Origin: Siphonodentalium dalli
Taxonomy: Eukaryota; Mollusca; Scaphopoda; Gadilida; Siphonodentaliidae
Direction: 5' to 3'
Length of the DNA: 64,000 nt
Assembly (NCBI GenBank): GCA_032622095.1
Contig: CP136066.1
Coordinates: forward strand, 100,213,319 to 100,277,318
In this document: positions 32,912 to 45,520 of the stretch, piece by piece
Position numbering within the stretch: the stretch's first letter is position 1
Layout of the letters: each line of letters begins with the position of its first letter
Translations under genes and position numbers: made by a program
The notes under the pieces: generated by a model
What the model was told of the DNA's origin: nothing
The model's input: the letters and a program-made list of their open reading frames with translations, nothing else
Databases searched by the model: none

Positions 32912-34499
32912 TTGTAAACGATGGCAATGGCTATACACGGACGGTCGTGTGAAGTATATTCCGGTCGTTATACATCATGGATTGAGCGCCTGACGTTAAC
33001 GTCACGTGACTCCTCGCACATATGATAGACAACACAAGGCATGAAACAGGCTCCGCTAGCAAATTTGATACAACCTACGCTGTAATTTGACATTGCATGT
33101 ACGCCAAGCTATGTGTAACACATACAAACTGACGTGTTATCATTGGCATAATTATACAGAATTATTATATAATTATCTAGAACTATCTAAGTCATTCAAC
33201 AACGCCCTTATGGAGTTGATAAGTTATATTCTGAGGATTGTGGCCAAAGTCAATGTCCTGCATCCGCTAATTCCGCAAAACACGACCTGAAACTGCTATA
33301 TACAGAATTAATTGATAATTAAAGTTACACAATTCGTATCATCAGATTCCAACAATAACAACAACAACAACAACAACAACAGAATCGATTAGTTACCAAA
33401 AACAATGCTAACCACTGTCAATTCTAGTGTAAAATTTCCGAAACGTGTTATATATAAACATTAAGTTGAACACATTTTTTTCAACTAGAGTATGCCGGTC
33501 GGCTCGTTGAATATTTGCTAGGCCGCCAAATGTTCCAGGTGGTGAAACATAACCGATTTAAAAATCGATATCTGCTAACTCTGAGCTTCAATGGGTGGGT
33601 TCCTCGGTTGGGATGAGATATTTGTGACCCCCGAAGCCAAAACATAGTAATGTAGGGGCGTTAATGCGGATTATGTAACTTTAAGCACGTTATCTCTTCT
33701 AGAAAACCAATAAAGGTTGCTGAACTTGTTGTTAATGCAATATCGATCCCAGAATGTGACGAAGCTACGAAAAACTCGACCTCGCATCTCTCCGAAGCGT
33801 TTCCTGTATAATATAATTTTATATAACAGATAACCTTGAACACTAAATATCATAAATTGGCCCTATATAGCTATACGGACTCAGACATCTCCTCACGCAT
33901 GCGCAGTGGTAAAGAAGTCAACATCTCCCGCTAATTTGATGGTGATAGCTTTCTCGTGTCTTGTACGCGTCATTCCCCGAGGCGAACACTTTACAATGGA
34001 ATTTTTGAATCAACAAGACAGACACGCAACGAAGAACATCGCGCAGTAACAATGTCCTGCAGGCATCGCGCGGTCACGAGCAAACGAAACTCTCACTGTC
34101 CGTCATTGTATCTGCATGGTTTACACTGAAACTGCATATAAAATTGCTGTGCACCAGTACAATTAACACCACAATGGAACGTGTACAATGTATGTGAGTA
34201 GCGCTCTTGGATAACTTTTTGTTCGTTCCATGTAGCAGTAGTCCTAAGCCTTATTTTATGTTAATTTGGATTACTTCTCAGTTATCTCGCATTGAAATTG
34301 CGTCAAAACTTGTGTCTTGTTCATTAAAAATAATCCATTGTAAATAGAATCGATGTCCATTATAATTTTTCAGAAAATAAACTTGCATCCGAGGCTTATT
34401 CTCACAACAAACTCCGATGACATTTTAACGGAATGATAAGCAAATTGTCGTTTAAATGGGCATTGTACACTAAATTCAGCCATTTATTGGACAAACTAC
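32912..34499. other. Intergenic AT-rich sequence
   Basis: No gene was recognised. An AAC microsatellite lies at about 33350-33381. Confidence 0.5.
33350..33381 (+). repeat. (AAC)n microsatellite
   Basis: About nine AAC units with one interruption. Confidence 0.9.
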
Positions 34500-34738
34500 T
34501 TTTATACTCAACAGAATATATGCAACAAATGAATGGATTTGAGTAATGGGTCAGTTCAAAATACACATAGGAGCTCTGTGGACAATGCAAACAACATGCT
34601 AATTATAATGAAAATAATTTTATGACTACAGTCATAAAATCAATGATAATTCATAGAGCACATGAGTTTATTTTTTGCACTAATCCAATGCTTAAATTCA
34701 TTCATTTGTTGCATATATTCTGTTGAGTATAAAAGGAG
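34498..34738. mobile_element. Foldback element of about 240 bp
   Basis: About 48 bases at 34500-34550 are inverted at 34687-34737 with only a few mismatches (outer word CTTTTATACTCAACAGAATA). The centre carries a second perfect palindrome, ATTTTATGAC and its inverse around TACA, near 34617-34640. The whole piece could fold into one long hairpin with bulges. Confidence 0.8.
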
Positions 34739-34909
34739 ATGGTCGCATGATGACCGGATTTGGTGTACAGTCCCCATTTAAAGCTAATACAGACCTACAT
34801 GTGAGAAGTGTGAAAGAAGAAAAGAGTTACCGTATATTCTAAAACATTGGGCGATTGGGGGGGGGACTAATAGCACATTGTGCCAACATTTTTTATATCA
34901 AGATAAGCA

Positions 34910-35386
34910 GTGTTAACACGAACTGCATGGCTGCTTATCGTCAGCGAACAATGTCAGAATCACGAGAAGGGTAACGTCACTGGAATTAGTGTTCGTTATA
35001 TTCGATGTCGGTTTTCACCCGTAGTTACGATTACGGTTTCGAATTTTAAACAAAACTCACAAATTCATCATATGGTGAATATGTTCGCGAACATTTTTCA
35101 GCTCCTCAATTTGGTAGGTGACTTTGAGATGTTATTCTTAAATTGTGATCGCATGTGGCCTTTGTCTTCATATATTAGTGACAATCAAATTATTCTTCGT
35201 CTTGAAACACAATATTCTTACGAAATACCAAGCGCTAAGTGTGACGACGAATCACTGTTTACAGTATGCCACCATCTGTCGCCAGCTGCAATGAAGCTAT
35301 CAACTAACAAATACAATAACGAACTGAACGCCGTGCTTCTGAAAAACTATTTGGCACAGGTAAATCAGGCACATCACCATCTCTGA
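34910..35386 (+). CDS. Unrecognised 158-codon open frame
   Basis: This is the longest open frame in the window not explained by a transposon or the TMEM151-like gene. It begins MLTRTAWLLIVSEQCQNHEK and ends NQAHHHL. It has no signal-peptide or membrane pattern beyond a short hydrophobic start, and no motif I recognise. The frame starts 48 bases after a poly-G run near 34857-34865. It could be an unrecognised exon, a decayed transposon fragment or a chance frame; the last is most likely in AT-rich DNA of this length. Confidence 0.2.
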   Translation: MLTRTAWLLIVSEQCQNHEKGNVTGISVRYIRCRFSPVVTITVSNFKQNSQIHHMVNMFANIFQLLNLVGDFEMLFLNCDRMWPLSSYISDNQIILRLETQYSYEIPSAKCDDESLFTVCHHLSPAAMKLSTNKYNNELNAVLLKNYLAQVNQAHHHL

Positions 35387-36128
35387 ACGCTAAGAGTACA
35401 GAAGACAGATGTGCATAAAATGGTGAATGCTGTAATTAATCATCTAAAATGTCTCTGAAAGTGAAACAGAGACATAAATGATAGCATTGACTGACTGTGT
35501 GCATCTGTTATGTCGCGCGTTATAAACCGCGTGGAGATCATTGCCAATAAAGTTTGTTTTACATGCCGGACATGTTCTGTTCTGTCCTGCAAGGAGGACC
35601 CACCCAATCTCCTGTTTCTATTGGAAGATGGTGTTTTCTTGTTCGGAATTTGAAAAACAGGATAGTTTCTGGTGTGCCTAATTTTTGAAATTATGTTTCC
35701 TCTCTGAAGTAGGTTTTTATTTCCCGGTAAAACTTATATTTAGTGGACGAATGTATAGTAACTATAGCCAGTCCTGAATATATAAGTCTTGCAATTGTTA
35801 TAGTTAAACTAAATATTTTTGAGGATTCCACATGGTGCTTATCACACACTCCATTGAAGCCAAGTTCATTCAATGGTCTTCAATAGGTTAGATGTATAAT
35901 TTGTCCTTGTTGTTCGGTTGTCTATCACCAGTGTTGAACTTGGTACAGTAGAACAAATCATATATTTCCACTTATCAATGGCACCCCATAGTTCAGTATC
36001 TGGAGTTTAGCTTTTACAGCGATGGAGATCATTTTAAGTTCCCCATAAATCATAGCGGTTTTTTCAATCAAAGAATATATTCAGAAACCATAGTTCAAGG
36101 CGCTCGATGATGGCGTTAGTAAATGCAC

Positions 36129-36535
36129 AGAACGACACGATGTGTAAATGGATTTGTCAATACGGCACGAGTGCTGTCGCGTCAGGATAGCACGAGAGGC
36201 GCTTGCGCCTCGAGTTCTATCCTTCCGCGACAGCACGAGTGCCGTATCGACAAACCCATTTACACATCGTGTCGTTCTGTGTTTATTACACGCTTCGCGC
36301 CCTAGAATCCGTGCATTAAAAATACAGGATTAGAAGGTTTATTTAGGCTCGTACAGGGCGTGTTTGTCATGTGTGATGATTCTTTTATTTAAATAGTTCC
36401 AGTTTCGTGGTTGAGGCGAACGTCATTTACGTCATTTTACGTCAACGAGATGCGTATGGAACGTACGTTGCATACGGATTTGTGAATATGGAACGGCAAT
36501 AACACTGTACTTCTAGGAACAAGCGTGTAATAAAA
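36129..36535 (-). mobile_element. Hairpin-headed element E3 (about 407 bp), HINE-like
   Basis: A stem-loop at 36129-36278 has 68-bp arms with about eight mismatches and a 14-base loop that is itself palindromic (AGGCGCTTGCGCCT). The arm starts AGAACGACACGATGTGTAAA, matching the start of E2 for its first ten bases. TTTATTACACGC (36282-36293) follows, and GCGTGTAATAAA (36523-36534) closes the element as its exact inverse. No empty site is available. The two short forward open frames across the stem are artefacts of the palindrome. Confidence 0.7.
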
Positions 36536-38712
36536 CCCCATACGTTTGCTCCATATAGAATGGTAGGATCGACTTTTTTTCTCGTACAATTCTATCAGGC
36601 ACAAATTGAATGTACGCATTTTTGTAATAATAGAGAACACTAAGTCTTGTTGTTATATCTAACTGACCCTGACTGACCAATCATGTTTGGGTTTTCACTA
36701 TCTCTATGAGAGCAATACCTAAATCAACAAGACCATAGCATATCAATCGAAGAACTTTATTAACATTGCTCGCTTGTTTGTCCACTGGTCCAGACCCGGT
36801 GCCGTCCAAACAAACCGGAACATAGAATATCGATGCGATTGGTCGATCGCAGTTATCGTTGCTGGTGTACATTGTTGCCTTTGGTTATCGCATTCAACAA
36901 TAATAGATTGGTTTACATTGTCTGATGTTATTCGATTTTCCTATAGATGGCGCCGCATTGGGAGTCACTCAAACCAAAATTGTTTGGAGATAGTCCGTTT
37001 GTGGTCTGTTAAGATACCTAATAGCTAGTTGTGCGGCTCAGGTACGCGTCATGGTTTATTTGCATCTTCGGTCACACGGGCGACTTGTCGCGGCAAATTG
37101 TCAGGTGGAAACGCTCCACAACTATAACTAACTTCATTTGCTACACTCTCATATGGTGATGGTCATTTCTTACTCGAGGGTGGTATGATATGTATATCTG
37201 TGTTACATTATTTATATTTGCCAATTGTAATATCCAACCACATGACCCATGGCGTGATGAATGTAGAGGGCACTTTTAATAAAATTGATAATTAAAGGTA
37301 GAAACGTTGTCGTCTACATTAACGAAACCAAAGAATGAACAACGGTCATACGGGTGCTACACGTGGAGTCAATACAACAGTAAAATGTAAGCGTGGAGAT
37401 ATAGCGCTAGATGACACGCATCGTGATGACAGTAAAGCAATGAAAACATCGAGAAACAGCGATACGGAATTCAGATTCAACGTGGCAACATAGCCGACCG
37501 TGACTCGAACTTGAAGTCGAATTAATAACATTTGTTCAAGAAACGACAGATATGAAATAGATTTCAAAATGGTGAAATAACATCCTTAATACCTCATCAT
37601 AACGAGCTTTCACTATACTATGAGGGAAAACACTCTTACAGATAAAAGTTAATGCTGGCCATTTGGGTATAGAAATGTGCAAAAACTTGCACGAACAGTG
37701 ATTGCTTGGCCAAAAATAAATCAAGATATCACTGATTATTAGTATACACTGTGATACATCATTTAAGAATCATCGAACCATTGGTTAGTATAACCTCATT
37801 TACTTTACTGTTATGGCATGAACAATATTTAAAATTTCACTGTATTCATGTACCAAGAACTTCTGTTAAATAGATATTTTTCAAAAGTGCAGTTCAAATA
37901 TCAATGATATCATATCTCAAGGTCATGAGAGAAGACTTAATTATTCTTTTTTGTGAAATTTAGTGATTATATTCATTTAGAAAGGCAACTACCCATAAAC
38001 AATGTTCTATACTTAAGAATGTTCATGTCATGCCTGTTGATCAGTGAACAATTGGGCCGAGATGTGTTCTTGGTCATATGATCATAGCCAAGTTAAAGCT
38101 GACCACCATATATCTTAACGCTGTAGCCTACGTTCAGTTGATTGCTCCCTGCTTGAGTGGACCACACAGTTTATCAACATTTGTTTTCATTTGGGCTGGA
38201 ATATTTGTGACTACTTTATTGTGCATTATAATGTACGGAAGTATGATGCTATATTATGCAATTAAAAATAACTCAACGGTATCATACAAATGAAGACTCG
38301 TGGAGCCAAGACAATAAGCTATTTGTTGATTGGAGTGTTGTGAGAAATTATTAATTATTCAAGCAGTTCTTTGTACCGAAAGGAAGAAAAAAAGAGAAAA
38401 CAACAGTTTCAACCTCTCAAATGTATTAAAGTCCTTGTCTTCTTTTTTCGTCTTTAATAATTGCTCAGATTATATATACAATGAAGACGATGATTTGCGA
38501 AATTCACGATTTTTCTCCAGTTAAACCCGGAGAAATTCTTTCTTGAATATTGATTGCCATTTTTGGCTGCATTTAAGCAAAACGTGCGTCTCCTCCTTAA
38601 AGTCCAGTCGCATATAAATCTTTCAAGCTGAAAGGGCTCACCAAAATCACAACGAACAACTGAGAATCGCCGAGAGAGTATTACACCATTCCTATCTATT
38701 TTATAACATTAT
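36536..38712. other. Intergenic AT-rich sequence
   Basis: No supported gene. A short hydrophobic frame at 38078-38293 (71 codons) could encode two membrane helices but has no family motif and is not called. Confidence 0.5.
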
Positions 38713-39113
38713 TAAGGGGAGGACAATGTTTGAATGGGGATTTCCATGCAAATCTGCGGGGCAAAAGTTATAGAGTTACACATACTTCTGAGTGTGACTT
38801 GATGGGCATTGAAAACAATAGGTATCTATCTGACGGGTCCGCTTGGAACTTGTTCCATTATAATGTTGGTATATTTATTTTTGAATTTTATATTGATTTT
38901 TCAAATGAAGATCAAGTGATGTAATTCCAGAATTAAAAAAAAAGAAGATATATTGATTGCAAAATTTTATAATTTACCAAGCGGACCCGCCAGATGAATA
39001 GCTGTTGGTTTCAATACCACATCAAGTCACAATCAGAACTGTAACTCTGTAACTTTTGATCCGGAGATTTGCAAGGAAATACCCATTAAAAATTATTCAC
39101 TTGACCTCCCCCT
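38713..39113. mobile_element. Long-TIR foldback element (about 400 bp, arms about 140 bp)
   Basis: The left arm, starting AAGGGGAGGACAATGTTTGA, is mirrored by the right arm ending TTGACCTCCCCCTTA. Shared inner words are TTGCAAATCT or ATGCAAATCT, TGTGACTTGATG and GCGGGTCCGCTTGG. Roughly 80% of about 140 positions pair. The central 120 bp are AT-rich and unpaired. No coding content. Confidence 0.8.
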
Positions 39114-39465
39114 TAGCTAAATATATGTACATAGCCCGTCTGTGTTACACTAAATCCTGTTTGATGATTGGTCAACTGCCAATTTGGTCACCAGGTTAAC
39201 ATCCCAATAATGTGAAGAGTGTATCACGAACAGGAAGTTACAGATTGTTGACCTAATCTGAACTAATCACCAAACGCGGTCAGCACAATAATTGGGCGTG
39301 CCGAAGTCCAGCCGAATTGCATCTCAAGCCAGTTATTTATATCGATCACGGGATTACATCATCAAAAAGCTATATAAATATAAAAAATGAATGCAGTGGA
39401 TGTGTGTGTTATTGTGGGATACGGAGCTGTTGTCGTTGGCTGCAAATTTAGTGTTAACCGCAAAG

Positions 39466-39840
39466 CCAACACGCACACGATTGGATAGCGAAATATACTT
39501 AATCGGGGTTCACGATTAGATAGCGATTGCTATTAAAATGAAATAACAAGTAGCACGCGAGGTTAAGATTGAGGCAAGGATTATTGACGAAATAAAGGAA
39601 ATGCTTGAAGAAGTGCTTTTAAATCAGTTGTGGTGTTTTTTTTCAAACAAATCTCCGTTATTTCGTCAAAATACGTTGTATATAGAGTTATCACCCTTTC
39701 GATTAACTCATGATACTAATTTCGAAATGTAAACATAACCTCGCATGCATGTCACCTGTTACTCCGGTTGCATAGCAATCGCTATCTAATCGTGAACATC
39801 GCTCAAGTATATTTTTCTCTATCTAATCGTGTGCGTGTCA
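39466..39840. mobile_element. TIR element (about 375 bp, arms about 70 bp)
   Basis: Left arm words ACACGCACACGATTGGATAG and TTCACGATTAGATAGCGATT are matched in inverse on the right (CGCTATCTAATCGTGAA, then CTATCTAATCGTGTGCGTGT). The interior has no open frame. Target duplication not identified. Confidence 0.8.
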
Positions 39841-40225
39841 GATGAGCGTATACATGTATATAGTGATTGATTTATATATCTTAACAATATACTCAAGTAG
39901 GAACACGTAACTGCAGCCAGTATAACACAGTAGAAATAATGTATTCTTTATATTAGTTATTTTTGTTGAACTGGGTGATATACATGTACTAAAAGCAAAA
40001 AAGTCTCAAAATAAGCAATATTGCAGAAATCAAGTGTGGAATGCCTTATAGCAATGCAAAGCAATATATTGCAGCGACTAAGCGTTCCTACCCGAAATTA
40101 TTATATTTATTTTACTTGCGAATCTGCTTATAATTGCTTCCGGAATTTCAAGTTGCTATGTGGCAGTTACTTCACAAATGGACAAACCTCCCATTGAAAC
40201 ATTTAATTCTGATTTATTATATGTA

Positions 40226-41021
40226 CACTCTTATAACTAATGTGTAGAAACGATTACACATCAAATGTGTAAACCCGGTTAATACACATAGCAATGTGTA
40301 TTTTTACATACACATACATTGACCAAGTGCCGTTCTACACATAATGTGTATATTTTGTTACACACAATTGTGTAAAAACGTAGAGCATGCGCACTGAGGT
40401 GCCTTCAGTTTCATAGTCTGCTACGTGACGGCCATATTGTTTGAGTATATTTTTGGAATACAATCTACAGCGATCGTAGACAAGGATGTAAGTTCAGAAT
40501 TCCAATTTGTGGGTTTAGTATTAATAGTATATGAGGATTTATTTGTTAAAACTTTCATCGTGATTACTGCCCTTAGACTCTTGTTATGATTGTTGTAATA
40601 ATACTAATATTATGCAATCACGCCTCGACCCTGGTTTGTTCATTCAAAGCAAAAACTCACAGTACAGAACAAAATACTACATACCACTATGCGCCATGAA
40701 AGTTTTAACATATAAATCTGCATATATCTTTAATACTATACCCACAGGTCGGACTACTGAACTTGCATTTCTTGTCTACGAACTGTGTGTGTAAGAACCT
40801 ACACAAAATGTGTAAGGGATATGTGTTCATTTTATACACACAGTTGTGTATAAATGTGTAAAAAATTACCCATTTATGTGTAAAAATTGTTACACAATTT
40901 GTGTACGAAGATGAAACTACACATATACTACACAAATATGTTTAAGATCAAAATTGAATAATGATTGTGTAGCAGGACTACACATTTTGTGTATAAAACC
41001 TACACATTAGTCATAAGAGTG
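40226..41021. mobile_element. MITE (796 bp) with TA duplication and many TACACA/TGTGTA subterminal repeats
   Basis: The ends CACTCTTATAACTAATGTGT and, in inverse, CACTCTTATGACTAATGTGT are flanked by TA on both sides (40224-40225 and 41022-41023). The first and last 200 bp hold more than twenty copies of ACACA/TGTGTA in both directions, a pattern typical of transposase-binding subterminal repeats. TA duplication suggests Tc1/mariner or a related superfamily. No transposase is encoded. Confidence 0.85.
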
Positions 41022-41777
41022 TATTGTCTTCCAGAGCACAACACAAACCACAATAGGAAACAAGACAAATGTTGAAATGTGTCATTACATTTTACCCCCA
41101 ATAAACAAATACTAAAAAGAGATAATATACTACCAATTGCCAATGGTCCCAAACATTCATAATGTAGTGACATTCTTTAAATACAAATTACCTCTCAGCC
41201 AAGAAACAACCTGAAGTCTGATCATCTCTGGAAGGCACTACACATTATATCTCTCAAAATTTATCTCCATATTAGTACGTTTTCACCGTCATCTTGAGCG
41301 CATGTGTGTTATTATATTATGTTGGGAGAGGGTCATCATAACTTCAAAAAATTGTGCCCCAATCCCTTTTGTATATAATACCAATAAAATATGTTTCAAG
41401 TAAACTAAAACACTAAGCAATATGTGGTGTATACTGCGCATGGTCTATGTGAAATACGCATACCCTGGTTAAGATTCTTATTACATTATTGCGGTCAGAG
41501 ACTGTTATTTATGTCTTCCAAACACGCTACTTTTGATTGAGAGCTTTCCCTCGATGATTCGTCGCGAATATCAATGAGTTCTTAAGTAAAGATCGGAAAC
41601 ATAATTGGAACTAGAACGAATTGCAAATCACCCATAAGTCAGCTCTATATCCCGATGATCGTTAGTTCATATCTATCCCGAACCTCGTTACGTCATATTA
41701 TCTCTGAGTGACCACTTTTCCTTTAACCCTTTAAATTCAAATTTACCAAATATTCGTTGACGGATATTTCCCTTATA

Positions 41778-42324
41778 CCTTACTCGTATTTAAAATCGCG
41801 CAGTACCATTTTTTGAATTCGCGCACTTTAAATTCGCGCACCTAGATGCGCGAATTCAAAACTGAGAAAAATATTTCTGTGATATTTTCGTATATGTTGG
41901 ATGCTGATGACAGTTTCGGTTCTTAGTCATTGCTGGAGATAGTATATGTGTAAATTAAACACCATCGCAGCGGATTTGCATTGTGCAGACAATAAACTAG
42001 TGACCACATATATCATAAATTTGTGGCGACCTGGTCTATAAGTATTTCTTAAACAAGCATTTCAGTACTGTCTATGTCACCATGATTTGTCGCTTGAATT
42101 GCGAGAAATTGTCTTGATAGCGGTTAATCGAAAGTAAGTATATGCATACATGTATAGGCGTAATTGTCTATTCAACCGTTCATAATATATGTAAACTCAG
42201 CAACATAGCACTCTTGTATTTCCTATAGATGAACTGTGGTTTAGATTAAACTTGGCAGTCGTGCTATTTTTCGTTCAGTTTTCGCGCGAAAAATAGTACT
42301 GCGCGAACTTAAATACGAGTAAGG
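41778..42324. mobile_element. TIR element family F, copy 2 (547 bp) with TA duplication
   Basis: It begins CCTTACTCGTATTTAAAATC and ends, in inverse, CCTTACTCGTATTTAAGTTC, with TA on each side (41776-41777, 42325-42326). It aligns with F copy 1 across both halves, including GCGGATT followed by GACAATAAACTAGT and TGTGGCGACCTGG. A 60-bp segment near 41895-41955 is absent from copy 1. No coding content. Confidence 0.85.
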
Positions 42325-43029
42325 TATGAAGTGTTCAGATAATAAGTTCAACAAGCGTCCATATGTCGTCTTGACTTGTTATGTGAACATTTCCCACCAA
42401 AGAATATGAATCCCTGTACTTGTATTATCTTTTCGGATTTCTATATATACAGTCTGCTTGTATTGCACAAACAACCCTCCAAATGAGTAATTAGACAATT
42501 TCAATGTATTCTTTCCTAACTGAATGAGATAATCCATTTCGTATACAGAAAGGGTTAGGAATTAGCAAACTGATTTGACTCCAAATTTCCTATTATTTCC
42601 TAATTTAATAGCCCCCTATACCGAGGACCACTGATACCTTAAGAAAGAACGGCACCCAAAACAATACAGTATGAATAAATTGAGAAACATATGTATAGTA
42701 TAAAGAACGTTTTTCATTATTTATAACTATTTGGCAACGAATATTAGTATACTCGCTCTTTGTGATACAGAAAAAAACTCCGAAAGGGGTGCTCCACGTC
42801 TTCGCCAAAAAACCTGGTGAAGTTTTCAGCGAAAATTTTCAGTTTGAAGTTAAAATAGTATCACATGTATAACCAATCGCCGGCGACTTATAGTTAACAC
42901 TATTGCCTATATGGGAAATAAGTAGTTGTTTGTACCCTATAGAAGGAAGCAGGTTACTAGCAACGTAGATCCAGTATCGTTGTGTGTGCACGATTAACCA
43001 CTCTCTCTCTCTCTGTAGTCTGATGTTAG

Positions 43030-43200
43030 TTTCTGCACCGGGAAAATTGCTGTATGTTCGATATTCTGACGGAATACATCTTAGGGCATCACAGAATATC
43101 AATAGGTGCAGGCATCTTGCACAATGTTTTCAAATGGCGTTGATAAATGATTTGAGACGAAAGTCGGAGTATGGCCGTGCATAATGGAGATAACGGATAG
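43030..43200 (+). repeat. Dispersed repeat shared with 44995-45175
   Basis: Both copies share, in order, words such as GAATACATCTTA or GAGTACATCTTA, ACAGAAT, TCAATGAG or TCAATAGG, TTGATAATGATT or TTGATAAATGATT, and TGCATAATGGGAGATAACG or a close variant. Identity is moderate and orientation is the same. The type is unknown. Confidence 0.65.
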
Positions 43201-43378
43201 GAATCTAGTCGAAGAAAGAGTATTTTTTTATGTTTTTGTTGCGATTGGAGATTTGGAAACATGAACGCATCTATGATGTTCCATTTATGTAATACACTTC
43301 CCCTGTAATTTGTAAAATACCAGAAAGAGAAACTTCGAGAAGATCATTTATGCGTTTTCGATTAATAAAGCAATATTA

Positions 43379-43866
43379 CGTTGGGGAATCACGTGATTTC
43401 GAGGTTGGTGAGTACCACGCATTAAAAATGTACACACGCACAAACATAATATATGAGGAACTGATACAAACATAGCATTTAAACTATTACAAGCATATGC
43501 TAGGTTATTTTTAAGACAAGTTGATACCATATATGTTCGGAAATACTCAGTGGTTTTCTATAACATTGTAACCAAAGTTGCATATCGGAGGTTCGTGGAA
43601 TACACACCTCCGTACATTTTGGACAATCATTCGACTGACAACTTTGGTCAGAATGTTAGAGCAAACAATTATGAGGTTGGACATAAATGAGGTATCAGCT
43701 TGTTTAAAAGATAGTACAACAACAGCTCGTAGTTGCTAAAATTCTATGTAATATATCATTATCCTAGTTTATTACCCTTTTCCTCAGGTCTGGTCGCGTT
43801 TGCGATCGCCTCGGCCATTTTGAATTTGTGATACTCATATACTCGAAACCACGTGATTCTCCACCG
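43379..43866. mobile_element. Inverted-repeat pair enclosing about 490 bp
   Basis: The 26 bases at 43379-43404 (CGTTGGGGAATCACGTGATT and following) are repeated in inverse at 43841-43866 with about four mismatches. They share AATCACGTG and TTTCGAG. The interior has no recognised gene. Probably a MITE, but no target duplication was seen. Confidence 0.5.
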
Positions 43867-44994
43867 TGAATAGATCTCGAGAACATCGTTCGGTATAACA
43901 GAGCATGAAATATTGGTAAATTAGATTGTGTATATGTATCATTGTTGTAATTTGATATATGGAACCAGTTCTAATTCAAAGTACACTCTCGAACAAGCAA
44001 CGGGTTACAGAGTCTAAATGATTTCAGTATCATTAACATTACCGGCGCTTTTAATAGCTACTCCTAACGGTTTCGTTTGTTTGTATATTTGTATAATATT
44101 AACAAGCGTGTGACAATAGTGATAATAAAAAATTGTGTGAGTGAGTAGATAGGCGCGAAGCGCCCGGGATGGTCGAAAAGATCGAGTGATCTTCTCCTTC
44201 ACCCCAGTGATAATAAACAAACAAAACTGATATTATATAGGAGCGACATGGCCCAGATGGGTCGTCTTCCTGTCGCCCCTACGTGTACAAACATGAAGTG
44301 GCAACTAATGAAGTGAAATAATAATGGAAAGGATAGAATGTAGTTCATAATAGACAAATAAGGTATCCAAACCACTTATGGGATGTATATACATATGTAT
44401 TGGTTGTATTCATTTATTCGTTTATCGAGAATAACAAAACCGGTGTTAACTGTTGACATTCTGGGAAATACTTAATTCTATTCTCATTGCTAGGTATTAT
44501 TGGTCAATACTGGACTCTTCATAGACGCGTTTAGAGTTTAAATAGAGAGTGTTGCAATCTCTATTTCTGTAAAAAAAACTTTGTGAAATTATCAAAGTGA
44601 GAGAATTTTTATTGCGCTATTTTTTAGCCATTGGGCGACTCGATACGTCGTGTCTACATGGATTCCGACAATCGCTTTGTCGTTAAATGTTGCATGTGAT
44701 TGGCTGACACTGACGTTATGCTTAGTGAATGTTATGGAATTCCCCGCTATTTCATTTAGACGCTGTAGCTCGTAGGTTGACCGAAAGTCGAATTTTAATT
44801 AGATCTGTCAGGAACCATGAACAATTCTTTAAGTTTCCATTCATGTAATTCCTTCCCATGAAACGCTGGAATTTAATAAATACCTCAAACTGAGACTTTG
44901 AGAAAACAACAGTACTTGCACCAACACCGCAGCGCCGTATGCAGCAAGAGCTACCAATATAGCAAATTAGCAGGGCCACTTTACATAGTTTGTT

Positions 44995-45175
44995 TTCTGT
45001 GCGTAGGAAATTGCCATATATTCGATTAATAGTGCAACAGAGTACATCTTATAGGTTTACAGAATGTCAATGAGTAAAAAAATGCCTGCACAATCTTCTC
45101 AATGGGCATTGATAATGATTGAACCGGAAGTGCGAGTTATCGCGGTGCATAATGGGAGATAACGAATCTGCATAT
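44995..45175 (+). repeat. Second copy of the dispersed repeat at 43030-43200
   Basis: See the first copy for the shared words. The spacing between copies is about 1.97 kb; the sequence between them is not duplicated. Confidence 0.65.
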
Positions 45176-45520
45176 AGCCGGCGAGAGAGCAATTTAGAGG
45201 GGGTGTCACGGGAGCACGAATCTGCGCAGAATTCAGTTCGGTGTAATAGTAATTTAGAGTCGAGCACCCGGGGACTTGTGAAGCGCGCCCTGCCTCATAT
45301 ATTATGTAACGGCGGATAACTCAGACATTATGATTTATTGGTCACTCGCACAAAAAGAGCAGAATCTCCAGAGACAGGACCTAAAATCGATTTGTCGAGA
45401 GCAGAGAAACACCAAAGGAAAAGAAATAAATGAGTTGGGGAAGTTAAACATGCATCTTGTGATATAGCTGAAGAGGTCACTATCATAAAAAGTGCGACTG
45501 GGTGCATATTTACATGCACA

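Noticed and set aside
36123-36333. Two overlapping plus-strand frames with similar Arg-rich proteins
   Set aside because: They come from the near-palindromic stem of element E3.
38078-38293. 71-codon hydrophobic frame
   Set aside because: Two possible membrane helices alone, in AT-rich DNA, are expected by chance; no conserved motif or gene context.
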